51,023 nucleotides of DNA from an uncultured Eubacteriales bacterium (lineage in GTDB: Bacteria > Bacillota > Clostridia > Christensenellales > Aristaeellaceae): positions 1 through 51,023 of the forward strand of contig CADCJO010000023.1 of assembly GCA_902801765.1 (NCBI GenBank), given 5' to 3'. Shown piece by piece: positions 39,355-47,952 of the stretch. The position numbers and the translations under genes are program-made. Each line of letters opens with the position of its first letter. Positions within the stretch are counted from its first letter, which is position 1. The notes below the pieces were generated by a model. It did no database searches, was not told the origin of the DNA, and saw nothing but the letters and a program-made list of their open reading frames with translations.

Positions 39355-41121
39355 TTACTTGATCATCGCCATCATCTGGTCGATCCAGTTTTGGTCGGCG
39401 GAGAAGCGGCGGACGCCCGTGCTGTTGGCGTCATAATCCGCTTTCAGGGTAATGGCGACGATCACATGCGCGTCCTGGCCGAAACAGGCTTTCAGATCGA
39501 TGGGCTTGTTGAAATCAAAGGAGACGGCGTGATCGCCGGTTTTCAGCGCCTCCAGGCTGGGATACACCACCAGGGATTCGGAGTGAACGTTGATCTTGGA
39601 CGAATTGAGTTTGTACTGTATTTCCTGGCTGTCCTGGCCGTTGACCAGGGTCGCCGTTCCTACGGTATACTGGTTGCTTGCCACGAGCGGATAGGTAAAT
39701 ACGCCTTCCTGAGACAGATCCACCGGGGTGACGCGGTTCCACACGCTGCCGCCGATGAGCTCGCGGGTGGTGGGGCCAAAGGAAGTGACGGTGTTGTTAT
39801 AATACATATGGGTCTGCGTGGTTTGGCCCTGGCTGGGTTCTTTGGTTTTGCCGCAGATCGCGCACACGTACTGATCGGAGGCGTCGCCGTCCAGGAGCAC
39901 ATAGGTATGGCCATAGGCGGGAAGCGGAATTGTTTCTTCCAGGCCGCAGACCATGCAGCGGCGCACAGCTTCGCCATCCTCGTCGCAGGTCGCTTCTGTA
40001 TAGCTGATGGCCTGCCATTGATGGCCGGGAGCCTCTGAAACGCTGATTTCTTCCAGGCCGCAGACCGCGCAGCGGCGGACGAGGGTATGCACCCGCGTAC
40101 AGAGGGGTTCCTCTGACGGGGCGGAGAAATCCACCCATTCGCCCCATTCATGCTCCTTGAGCGGCCGATCCAACACGTAATCATCGCCGCACAACGGGCA
40201 GTGCACCGCTTCCTGGCCCGCCTGGGTACAGGTGGAAGCGGTGCCACTTACCACCTGAAAAGGATGCGCCTCCACAGTTTCTTCGGTGCGGTATGCTTCC
40301 TGGATCACTTGATTGCAGTCCAGGCAAACCAGATCATACTGACGGATCACCTTGTGCCCGTCAGGGCTGCCCAAAGACTGATAGATGGGCTGGTCATGCA
40401 GCAATTCCCGGGTTTCATGGGCGTCGGTATGCTGGGGGAGCGGGAAATCATCCTGGGGTGGGTTTTCCGTCGGCTCGGCGGCAGGCTCCTCCGGGGCGGA
40501 GGAATCGTTCCGGCTTTCTTCCTTGCCGCATACCGCGCAGGTGCGCGTTCCGGACGCCTCATCCCAGGGGCTCCAGTCATGCTCCGTCATGGGTTCTGTT
40601 TCCGTGACGAAATCTCCACACTGAACGCAGTGATACGTGATTTCACCGGCAGCTGTGCAGGTCGCAGCCGTGCGGCTCTGGATTTCAAATGCGTGGGGTT
40701 CGTTCACTTCCTCCGTGCGGCAATTGGCCGTAATCACCCGCTGACAATCATCACAGTAAAGGTCGTAGACCCGTTTCACATAATGCGCGTCCGGACTGCC
40801 AATCGAGATGCAGTCCGACTCGCTTTGCAGAACTTCCCGGGTTTGATGCTGCGCGGTATGTTCGGCGTCTGGCGGAGTTTCCGCCTCGTCCTCGTCCGTA
40901 TCCTCGCCGGACGCGGCAGGTTCCTCTTCCGATGGGGAGGGAATCTCCTGCCCTGCTTCGGAGGCGGACGGCGCGTTCTCATCGGAAGCAGACGAAGCAT
41001 CTTCCCAGAAAATGATTCCGGGATCTGTTTCCTGTCCGGCTTCCTCTGCCCATGCCGGCAGGCAAACGCACAGCAGCACGGCCAGAATCAAAATCAATCG
41101 TTTCGTAATAGTTACCTCCAT
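39355..41121 (-). CDS. Secreted protein with repeated CxxC modules
   Basis: Exported protein of unknown function, about 588 aa. Signal peptide TKRLILILAVLLCVCLPAWA; then an acidic Glu/Ser/Pro-rich linker (about residues 25-90). Two similar copies of a 100-residue unit follow (HQTREVLQ.. and HETRELLH.., each with GSPD, YC/VC-x2-C, RTEE and an HxC-x2-CGD block), then shorter units with a CTEDG-like stretch, CxxCGLEE and GHxW. Eight CxxC pairs in all, possibly zinc ribbons. The last 150 residues lack Cys and look like a separate beta-rich domain. Start uncertain (41121, 41124, 41133 or 41157); a good promoter is upstream. Confidence 0.75.
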   Translation of the reverse strand: MEVTITKRLILILAVLLCVCLPAWAEEAGQETDPGIIFWEDASSASDENAPSASEAGQEIPSPSEEEPAASGEDTDEDEAETPPDAEHTAQHQTREVLQSESDCISIGSPDAHYVKRVYDLYCDDCQRVITANCRTEEVNEPHAFEIQSRTAATCTAAGEITYHCVQCGDFVTETEPMTEHDWSPWDEASGTRTCAVCGKEESRNDSSAPEEPAAEPTENPPQDDFPLPQHTDAHETRELLHDQPIYQSLGSPDGHKVIRQYDLVCLDCNQVIQEAYRTEETVEAHPFQVVSGTASTCTQAGQEAVHCPLCGDDYVLDRPLKEHEWGEWVDFSAPSEEPLCTRVHTLVRRCAVCGLEEISVSEAPGHQWQAISYTEATCDEDGEAVRRCMVCGLEETIPLPAYGHTYVLLDGDASDQYVCAICGKTKEPSQGQTTQTHMYYNNTVTSFGPTTRELIGGSVWNRVTPVDLSQEGVFTYPLVASNQYTVGTATLVNGQDSQEIQYKLNSSKINVHSESLVVYPSLEALKTGDHAVSFDFNKPIDLKACFGQDAHVIVAITLKADYDANSTGVRRFSADQNWIDQMMAMIK

Positions 41122-41189
41122 CATATCGGTCATCCGGCGAACAAAGCGCCGGGTCACGGCATTGCTTGGGCAAACAGCTTGCCACAGTT

Positions 41190-41218
41190 ATCATATCACA
41201 TCCCTTTTTTTCTGTCAA
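41190..41218 (-). promoter_or_regulatory. Promoter of the CxxC-repeat protein gene
   Basis: Minus strand: consensus -35 TTGACA (41218-41213), 17-base spacer, -10 TATGAT (41195-41190). Confidence 0.8.
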
Positions 41219-41290
41219 CGCAAGATGTATAATACGGCCTGATTGCGTACATTGTTTACAATTACGGAGCCTGCGCTCCTGAAAAGAGCA

Positions 41291-41320
41291 AAACGCCGCT
41301 GTCCCCAATGGGGCAGCGGC
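41291..41320 (-). terminator. Terminator after htrA
   Basis: Minus strand: stem GCCGCTGCCCC/GGGACAGCGGC with one mismatch around a 4-base loop, followed by GTTTTG, 15 bases past the stop codon. Confidence 0.8.
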
Positions 41321-41334
41321 GAAGCGTGCTTTGA

Positions 41335-42636
41335 TCAGAAATTCATGTTATCGACTACGCGCAGGGTGATGGTGAGGTCCACATATTCGCCCTGGCCCAG
41401 TTTGTTCACGTCGATGTTGTTCAGGTTGGTCTTTTCGCTCAGTTCAGGGTCGCGGTACACTTTCAATTGCACCTGATCGCCTTCATGATAACCGTTCAGC
41501 TTGGTGATCAGCGCGTTCTGGGAATCCAGCACGGTGCCGTCCATTTCCACCACGATGTCGCCGACCTTCACGCCGCCGTCATCAGCGGGGGAACCGGCTT
41601 CCACAGCGCGGACGAACGCGCCGGCAGGCAGGCCGTAGCGGGAACTGTTGGACAGGGTGGTGATGGTGACGCCCAGGCGGGGTTTGCCGTACAGAGGAGA
41701 GTCGATGTGTTCTTCTTCGCTGTCGCCGCTCTGGCTGCGGGTATCAGCGCTCTTGCCGGTGTTGTTGTAATCCTTCAGCACTTCGGTGATGAGGGGTTTG
41801 GCCACGTTGATCGGGATGCACAGGCCGATGTTGTCCGCCTGTTCGCCGGTGGAGAAGAAGAAGCTGCCGCCGCTGGAGCTCAGCGCGTACATGGAGGGAA
41901 TGCCCTGCAGCTGGCCCAGGATGTTGAACATGCCGCCGCCGGAGTTGCCGGAGTTGATGGCAGCGTCGGTCTGGATCATGGTGTTGGTCACGGTGGAAAT
42001 GCGGCCGTATTTATCCATGCTGCGGTCGGTCACCTCACGGCCCAGGCCGGAAACAACGCCGATGGACACGGAACGGGAGAAGCGCTCGCCCAGGGGGTTG
42101 CCGATGACGATGGCCCACTCGCCCACCTGCATGGCGTCGCTGTCGCCCAGCTGCACGGGCTCAAGGTTCAGATTCTTGACTTCCAGCACGGCGATATCCA
42201 GATCGGCATCGTAGCCCACCACGGTGGCTTCATGTTCTTCTTCATCGGTGCCGGTGGTCACGGTCACGCGGGACGCGCCATCCACTACATGGTAGTTGGT
42301 CAGCACATGGCCATATTCCGTGATGACCACGCCGGAGCCGGTGCCCCGCAGGCTTTCGCGGGTTTCAGGCTGGCCGTAGCCATAGCCGAAGCCGTAGCCG
42401 TAATAAGAAGTGGAGGTGGCGTAGTTGTTCACGCCCACCACGCTGTTGCGCACATGGTTGACCACGCTCAGGAACGGGCTGTCGATTTTGCTCTGGTCGG
42501 TGGTGGTATTCACGATGGCGTCAATTTGACTTTCCGTCAAACCATTGGTGGCGGCGTTGGCGGAAATCACCGTCGCGCCGATCATGGTCACCGCCAGCAG
42601 CACGGATACGATAACCAGGTACATACGCTTTTTCAT
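41335..42636 (-). CDS. htrA: HtrA/DegP-type serine protease with PDZ domain
   Basis: Membrane-anchored or exported quality-control protease, 433 aa. One N-terminal hydrophobic segment (residues 6-26) serves as signal anchor. Trypsin-like triad: His116 (TNYHVVD), Asp147 (DADLDIAVL), Ser232 (NSGNSGGG). A Tyr/Gly-rich linker (YYGYGFGYGYGQ) precedes the protease domain. The PDZ domain (about 325-410) includes FVRAVEAGSPADDGGVKVGD. Start ATG 42636 is 7 bases after AAAGGAAG; the upstream TTG at 42654 overlaps that site. The operon is monocistronic: own promoter and terminator. Confidence 0.95.
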   Translation of the reverse strand: MKKRMYLVIVSVLLAVTMIGATVISANAATNGLTESQIDAIVNTTTDQSKIDSPFLSVVNHVRNSVVGVNNYATSTSYYGYGFGYGYGQPETRESLRGTGSGVVITEYGHVLTNYHVVDGASRVTVTTGTDEEEHEATVVGYDADLDIAVLEVKNLNLEPVQLGDSDAMQVGEWAIVIGNPLGERFSRSVSIGVVSGLGREVTDRSMDKYGRISTVTNTMIQTDAAINSGNSGGGMFNILGQLQGIPSMYALSSSGGSFFFSTGEQADNIGLCIPINVAKPLITEVLKDYNNTGKSADTRSQSGDSEEEHIDSPLYGKPRLGVTITTLSNSSRYGLPAGAFVRAVEAGSPADDGGVKVGDIVVEMDGTVLDSQNALITKLNGYHEGDQVQLKVYRDPELSEKTNLNNIDVNKLGQGEYVDLTITLRVVDNMNF

Positions 42637-42673
42637 ATCATTACTTCCTTTCAAAAAATATCATTCAATTGCA

Positions 42674-42725
42674 AAGCCGCACTCTCCGGGAGGCGTCCCT
42701 CTCTTCTGAGTACGGCTTTATTATA
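42674..42725 (-). promoter_or_regulatory. -10 element and leader hairpin of htrA
   Basis: Minus strand -10 TATAAT at 42725-42720 with no good -35. The first transcribed bases form an 11-bp stem AAGCCGTACTC / GAGTGCGGCTT (42718-42708, 42684-42674, one G-U pair) with a large loop, some 40 bases before the start codon. Confidence 0.5.
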
Positions 42726-42767
42726 GAAACCTATTTTTACAGAATTTTGATACAATCGTGACAAAAA

Positions 42768-43637
42768 TTAGACACCCGTTCCGTCAAAATTGGGGGTAAA
42801 CGCTCCGTCCGCCGCTTCCTTTTCCTGGGTGTAGCCGGGCAGACCCAGCATTTCAAAATGTGTCAGCACCCGCTCATATTCCGTGTCGGTGACGCGCCGG
42901 TCCAGACCGGGCACGGTACACCAGGGTTCGGGGGTGTACTGGCGCATGAGGGAAACGGGCGTGCCCTTGGGCAGGTGTTCCGCGATGAAATCCAGCGCCC
43001 GGATGCTGTCCCCCGTGCAGCCGGGCAGGATCAAATGCCGTACAATCACGCCTCTTTGCATCATGCCGTCGGCATCGTACACCGGTTCGCCGGTCTGGCG
43101 GCACATTTCCAGCAAAGCGGCGGAAGCTACCTCAAAGTAATCCGGCGCGCCGGCGCAGAGCTTCGCCAGCCGGGGGGAGACGTGCTTCAAATCAGGCAGA
43201 TAAATATCCACAACACCTTCCAGCCGTTTCAGCGTTTCCACCGTTTCATAGCCGCCGGTGTTCCATACGATGGGTATGCTCGGATGGTACAAATCCAGCG
43301 CGTCCAGGATGGCGGGCACGAAGGGCGTGCCGGTCACCAGGTTGATGTTATGCGCGCCCTGATCCTCCAGGTCCTGGAAAATCTCGGCCAGGCGCTGAAC
43401 GGAAATATCCTGCCCCTGCCCCTGGTGGCTGATGGAATAATTCTGGCAGTAGGCGCAGCGCAGGGTGCACCCCGAAAAGAACACCGTGCCGCTGCCGCGC
43501 GTGCCGGAAATGCAGGGCTCCTCCCAGAAATGCAGCGCTGCCCGGGCGACCCGGGGTATTTCGCCCATGCCGCAGAAGCCCGCTTTCACGCTGCGGTCCA
43601 CCCCGCATTGGCGGGGGCATAGTGTACAGACGGACAT
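42768..43637 (-). CDS. Radical SAM protein of the PflX type
   Basis: Predicted radical S-adenosylmethionine enzyme, 289 aa, of the group annotated as pyruvate formate-lyase activating enzyme-like (COG1313). The cluster motif CxxxCxxC lies at residues 57-64 (GCTLRCAYCQ); an N-terminal Cys set (CTLCPRQCGVDR, then GFCGMG) may hold a second cluster. No glycyl-radical enzyme is nearby, so the partner is unknown. Start ATG 43637 follows GAAGGA; it begins 17 bases after the GH78 stop and is the last gene of the four-gene operon. Confidence 0.88.
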   Translation of the reverse strand: MSVCTLCPRQCGVDRSVKAGFCGMGEIPRVARAALHFWEEPCISGTRGSGTVFFSGCTLRCAYCQNYSISHQGQGQDISVQRLAEIFQDLEDQGAHNINLVTGTPFVPAILDALDLYHPSIPIVWNTGGYETVETLKRLEGVVDIYLPDLKHVSPRLAKLCAGAPDYFEVASAALLEMCRQTGEPVYDADGMMQRGVIVRHLILPGCTGDSIRALDFIAEHLPKGTPVSLMRQYTPEPWCTVPGLDRRVTDTEYERVLTHFEMLGLPGYTQEKEAADGAFTPNFDGTGV

Positions 43638-43653
43638 ATCATCCTTCCCCTCT

Positions 43654-45543
43654 TTATGGAACCAGTTTGATTTCGGTTTTCCCATCCCGCGCGATGACTT
43701 GCACCGTCGTTTCTCCCAGCTGCAAGGTGCAGTCGAGAGAATCGAAGAAGCCCGGCGCTGGGGTTGCGGCAAACCCGCTCGCGGAATCCTGATCCGGGCG
43801 CAGCCCCACGAAATACCGGGCCAGCAGATAAATCGGGCTGGCGGCCCAGGCGTGGCACAGGCTCTTGCCGAAGGGGTCGCCGTACATGGCGTATTGTTTT
43901 TCCAGGGGCAGCTTCGGGTCGTATTCCTCCCAGAAGGTGACCGCGCCCAATTTCAGCATCCCGCCCCAATAGCTTTTGATTTCGGAAAGAACTTCTTTTA
44001 AGTACCCCAGCCTGCACAGCGCGTCCAGCTCAAAGAACCGGAAATAAGGCGTGGTGATGGCGGGCACGGCGGCATTGAACAGCACGCTTTGGGTGATTTG
44101 CCGCTTCCGCTCCTCGCTGACCAAATCAAACACGATGGCCAGGATGTTGGCGTGGCGGGTCACATGGCGTTTCCCGGAGGTGAAGGAATCCACGTAAGCG
44201 CTTTTTTCTTCGTCCCAGAAATACGTTTCGATGGCGGAAAGCAGCGCCGCTTTCTCCGCTTCATACCGCGTTTTCTCTTCCGCGTTTCCATACCGCACCA
44301 TCACGTCATATGCCGCGGCCAGCAGCATCTGTTCCGCGCATAGCGGGCCGTCGCGGTCAAAGTCCGCCCAATCAATGAATACCCAGTCCTGTTTCCGGCC
44401 GATCACGAAGCCGTGTTCGTCCCGCTGGCTTCTCACCAGTTCCATCAGGCTTATCATCTGGGGCCACATGCGGCTCAGGAACGCTTCATCGTGATAGGTT
44501 TCCTCATGCTCGCCCATGGACAGAATCCACAGCAGGGAATAATCCAGGATGGTGTTGATGTGGGTGGTCACGGGGTCGTTGCCCCGCAGGGCGATCAGGG
44601 TGCGCTGCTCGATGTCCTTATCCCCGGTGAGATACCGATTCACGAACAGGGATTGGTAAGCGTCGCCGCCCCAAATCCACTTGTCCCGTTTCACGCCGTC
44701 CAGAAAAAACACGTCACAGCACAGGGAAAAGGTGTGGGCCGCCACAGCAAAAATGCGGTTCAGCTCCTCGTCGTCGCAGGTAAACTTCGCCCGGACGGGC
44801 ACATCCACATACCGATGGAAAGCCCGGACGGATAATTGTTCTGGCTGATAGCCCGGAATGAACGCATACCGTAAAGCCTGGCGGGGGCAGCGGTGGGTTT
44901 CCGGGTCAGGGGTGCAGGAATAATAGCAGTTCGCCGTGTCCAGTGCTTCCGCGCGGGATTCGCCCAGGTATACCGTGGTCATGTTCGTCAGGCCGACAAT
45001 CTCCAGCTCGGCGGTCAGTTCCGTTTCAAAGGTGAACAGCGCGCCGCCGTTCACCGCTTCGATTGAAATGGGATCAAAACGTTTTTCCAGCAGCGGCCAG
45101 TCGGCGACGTTCTGTTCAGGGGCCGTAAAATATCGGTTGCTGGCGGCGGGCACGGTCGGTTCGCAGTAATCCTCCACCGTCCAGCCATCGTCAGAGCAAA
45201 TCACGTCCCCCTGCACATAGACCGCAGGCACGCAGCCGATGCAGCCGATATGAAGGGAAATTTTGATTTCTCCCGGTTCGCAGAAAATCTCCTGCCCAAA
45301 AGGGTACTTACGGCCGTTTAAATCCACGTATCCCGCACCGCCGGGCGTGCCGAACACGGCAAAGGATGTGGGTTTTTCCAGATGATACGTCCTGCGGAAC
45401 GCCACGCGCTGGCGGAAGCCGTCGCTTTTCCAGAACGCGGGCCAGGGGCAGCCGCGCTCTACCCGGGAAAAGTTTTGCTTTAAAGCGTGATATTTTTCCA
45501 AATCACCGGGATACCACAGCCATCGGGCCTGAGCGTTTTCCAT
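43654..45543 (-). CDS. GH78-like alpha-L-rhamnosidase
   Basis: Predicted cytoplasmic glycosidase, 629 aa, no signal peptide. N-terminal beta domains (about 1-250) precede an (alpha/alpha)6 barrel. The region DGVKRDKWIWGGDAY (residues 282-296) corresponds to the GH78 motif usually written D-x-x-x-RDE-x-x-x-W-x-GD; here the Glu after RD is Lys. A later WEEYDP fits the second carboxylate region. Enzyme class is therefore likely but the exact activity is open. AAGGAG is 9 bases before the ATG; it begins 6 bases after the GH2 stop. Confidence 0.82.
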   Translation of the reverse strand: MENAQARWLWYPGDLEKYHALKQNFSRVERGCPWPAFWKSDGFRQRVAFRRTYHLEKPTSFAVFGTPGGAGYVDLNGRKYPFGQEIFCEPGEIKISLHIGCIGCVPAVYVQGDVICSDDGWTVEDYCEPTVPAASNRYFTAPEQNVADWPLLEKRFDPISIEAVNGGALFTFETELTAELEIVGLTNMTTVYLGESRAEALDTANCYYSCTPDPETHRCPRQALRYAFIPGYQPEQLSVRAFHRYVDVPVRAKFTCDDEELNRIFAVAAHTFSLCCDVFFLDGVKRDKWIWGGDAYQSLFVNRYLTGDKDIEQRTLIALRGNDPVTTHINTILDYSLLWILSMGEHEETYHDEAFLSRMWPQMISLMELVRSQRDEHGFVIGRKQDWVFIDWADFDRDGPLCAEQMLLAAAYDVMVRYGNAEEKTRYEAEKAALLSAIETYFWDEEKSAYVDSFTSGKRHVTRHANILAIVFDLVSEERKRQITQSVLFNAAVPAITTPYFRFFELDALCRLGYLKEVLSEIKSYWGGMLKLGAVTFWEEYDPKLPLEKQYAMYGDPFGKSLCHAWAASPIYLLARYFVGLRPDQDSASGFAATPAPGFFDSLDCTLQLGETTVQVIARDGKTEIKLVP

Positions 45544-45549
45544 ACTGCT

Positions 45550-47952
45550 TCACTCCTTGCAGAGGATTTCGTCGGTCGCAGTTTGCTTTCCGTCAGTGAC
45601 AGTGACGCGCACCGGGCCGGGGTTATCCGCCCGAATCACGGCCTGGGCTTCGCCAAAGTAGGTTTCCACTTTGCTCTGCGCGTAGTTGCCCCGGAAGAAG
45701 GTGCAGCCGTTGGCCGTGCCTATCACGGAAGCATTCTCCGCGCGAACACTGATTTCCTGCCGCTCCAGAGGCTTGATTTCGCCGCGCCCGTCGGTGTAGC
45801 GCATCCGCAGATACACCATTTCCCCGGGGCGGCATACCGTGGTTTCCGGTTCCAGCCGCAGCAGGGTTTCTTCTCCCGCTGTGTTCAGCGTGTCGCTGCC
45901 CGTTTCCTGCCCTGCTTCATCCAGCGCCACGGCTTTCAGTTCCCCCGGCTGATAAGGCAGGGAGAACAGAACTCGGCAGTTCCTGGGCGTTTTCTTTTCG
46001 CCCACAAGCTGGCCGTTCAGGATCAGGCGCACGCGATAAGCGGTTGAATAGACTTCCACCTGGGCCTGTTTTCCTTCGCAGCCGGGATAGGTCCAGGAGC
46101 GGATGGCCCGGGTCAGCTGCCAGCCAGTGAGGGTGGGGCGTTCCGGTTCGCTGGGCGGCACCACCGCCAGCCGGGGGCTGGACTCCAGGTCGAAGCACAC
46201 CCGGGTGTAGTCCGCTTCGGAGGTCAGCTTGCCGGTCACGTCGATGCGGCAGGTGCCGCCGCGGATGCGGTCCTCGGGCCGGTCCGTACGGTAGGAGCCG
46301 TATTCCGGGCTGTCGCCGCCGCACTCGCCGATGTAGTCCCAGCCTGCCCACACGAAATCGCCGATCACCTGGGGATGGGTCTTGGCAATCTGCCAGAAGG
46401 GCCGGGCGTCGCCGATCAGGGTTTCGGAGCCCAGAATCAGCCGGTCGGGATACTTGCGGCAGTCCTTGCGGTAGCGCCAGTTGCCGTAGTTGTAGCCCGC
46501 CACGTCCATGGCGGCGAACACCTCCCGGGTCTTCCAGTCGCAGGGCGGCAGCCACGCGCCGAACTTCATGAAGTCCGTGCCCAGCCTGGCGGCCATATTA
46601 TTAAAGAATTCAGATCCGACAGATTTCTTTTTCTTCTTCGGGGTTCCGGCCTGCTTTTTCGCGCTGGCCTCGGCAGCTTCCGCCTGCTTCTTCGCTTTTT
46701 CGTCGCTGTATACACCCAGGCCGATACTGCTGAGGAAGTTAAAGAAAATGTTGATGCCGCAGGTCACGGGCCGGGTAGGGTCGATTTCGTGCAGGTACGC
46801 GGTGAAGTCCCGCTGCAATTGGATGCCCTTGGGCTGCGCGCTTTCCGCCACCTCGTTGCCGGTGGAATACAGAATCACGCAGGGATGGTTGTAATCCTTG
46901 TCCACCAGGCTTTTCAGGTCGCGCCGCCACCAGGTGAGCACGTAGGAAGCGTAGTCGTGCTCCGTCTTGTGCATATACCAGCAGTCCACGTACTCGTCCA
47001 TCATCAGCATCCCCTGCCGGTCACAGGCGTCCAACAGGTATTTGGATGCGGGATTGTGGGCAGAACGTACGGCGTTGTAGCCCGCCGCTTTCAGGATGCG
47101 GATGCGACGCTCCTCCGCTTCAGGATAGGTGCAGGCCCCCAATAATCCGTTGTCGTGATGGATACACGCCCCCCGCAGGACGACGCGCTGACCGTTCAGG
47201 GCCAAACCCTGCTTCGGGTTCCAGCTTAGCGTGCGCAGGCCGAACGCCGTTTCCGCCGTATCCTCTCCAAAGGCCGCGCGAAGGGTATACAGCTTCGGAT
47301 GCTCCGGGCTCCACAGCTCCGCGTTTTGTAACGTGATTTCACATTCCGCTTTTCCGTTCCCGGCGACGGTGGACGTATGGGCCAAATTTTTGTCTTTATC
47401 CCAAACGCCTATATCTACCGTTCCTTCGCCACATACGCTGACTTCCACGCGAATCCGCTTTGGCGCGATGGACAGGGTGGTGACGCGGATGCCGTCCCGG
47501 AGAATACGGTTTTCGCCGCCCGTCCACAGCCATACGGGGCGGTAAATGCCCGTGCCGGAATACCAGCGGGAATTGGGCTGGTCGGCGTTATGAGCGATGA
47601 CGGTGATTTCGTTTTCCCCGTCCCGGACGAGATCGGTCAGGTTGATGGCAAAATCCGTGTAGCCATAGGGCGGCGCGTCCACCGCCTGCCCGTTCACGGT
47701 GATTTCCGGGTCGTGGTAGACTCCTTCAAATTCCAGCTCCAGGCGCTTTCCCTTCGCTTCCTCCGCCAGGGTAAACACCTTGCGGTATTCATAATCCCCG
47801 CCTTCAAAGAAGCCGATGTTCCCTTCCCCGATGCTGTCGGGTATGCGCTTTTCCGTCCGCATGGCGTCGTGGGGCAGTGCCACGGCCACCGCATCGCCGG
47901 GACGGCTGAGGGGACGGCAAGTCCAGCCGGAATTAAAATCCCATTTCTTCAT
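45550..47952 (-). CDS. GH2 family glycosidase (beta-galactosidase-like)
   Basis: Predicted intracellular glycosidase, 800 aa. A sugar-binding domain (about 1-150), an immunoglobulin-like domain and a TIM barrel from about 250: RSAHNPASKYLLDACDRQG, acid/base Glu367 in STGNEVAE and nucleophile Glu510 in ILGSETLIG. A lysine- and alanine-rich insert occupies about residues 410-458. C-terminal beta domains follow. Start ATG 47952 overlaps the upstream gene by 20 bases and has AAAGGAG 9 bases upstream. Beta-galactosidase, beta-glucuronidase and related activities share these motifs, so the substrate is open. Confidence 0.92.
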   Translation of the reverse strand: MKKWDFNSGWTCRPLSRPGDAVAVALPHDAMRTEKRIPDSIGEGNIGFFEGGDYEYRKVFTLAEEAKGKRLELEFEGVYHDPEITVNGQAVDAPPYGYTDFAINLTDLVRDGENEITVIAHNADQPNSRWYSGTGIYRPVWLWTGGENRILRDGIRVTTLSIAPKRIRVEVSVCGEGTVDIGVWDKDKNLAHTSTVAGNGKAECEITLQNAELWSPEHPKLYTLRAAFGEDTAETAFGLRTLSWNPKQGLALNGQRVVLRGACIHHDNGLLGACTYPEAEERRIRILKAAGYNAVRSAHNPASKYLLDACDRQGMLMMDEYVDCWYMHKTEHDYASYVLTWWRRDLKSLVDKDYNHPCVILYSTGNEVAESAQPKGIQLQRDFTAYLHEIDPTRPVTCGINIFFNFLSSIGLGVYSDEKAKKQAEAAEASAKKQAGTPKKKKKSVGSEFFNNMAARLGTDFMKFGAWLPPCDWKTREVFAAMDVAGYNYGNWRYRKDCRKYPDRLILGSETLIGDARPFWQIAKTHPQVIGDFVWAGWDYIGECGGDSPEYGSYRTDRPEDRIRGGTCRIDVTGKLTSEADYTRVCFDLESSPRLAVVPPSEPERPTLTGWQLTRAIRSWTYPGCEGKQAQVEVYSTAYRVRLILNGQLVGEKKTPRNCRVLFSLPYQPGELKAVALDEAGQETGSDTLNTAGEETLLRLEPETTVCRPGEMVYLRMRYTDGRGEIKPLERQEISVRAENASVIGTANGCTFFRGNYAQSKVETYFGEAQAVIRADNPGPVRVTVTDGKQTATDEILCKE

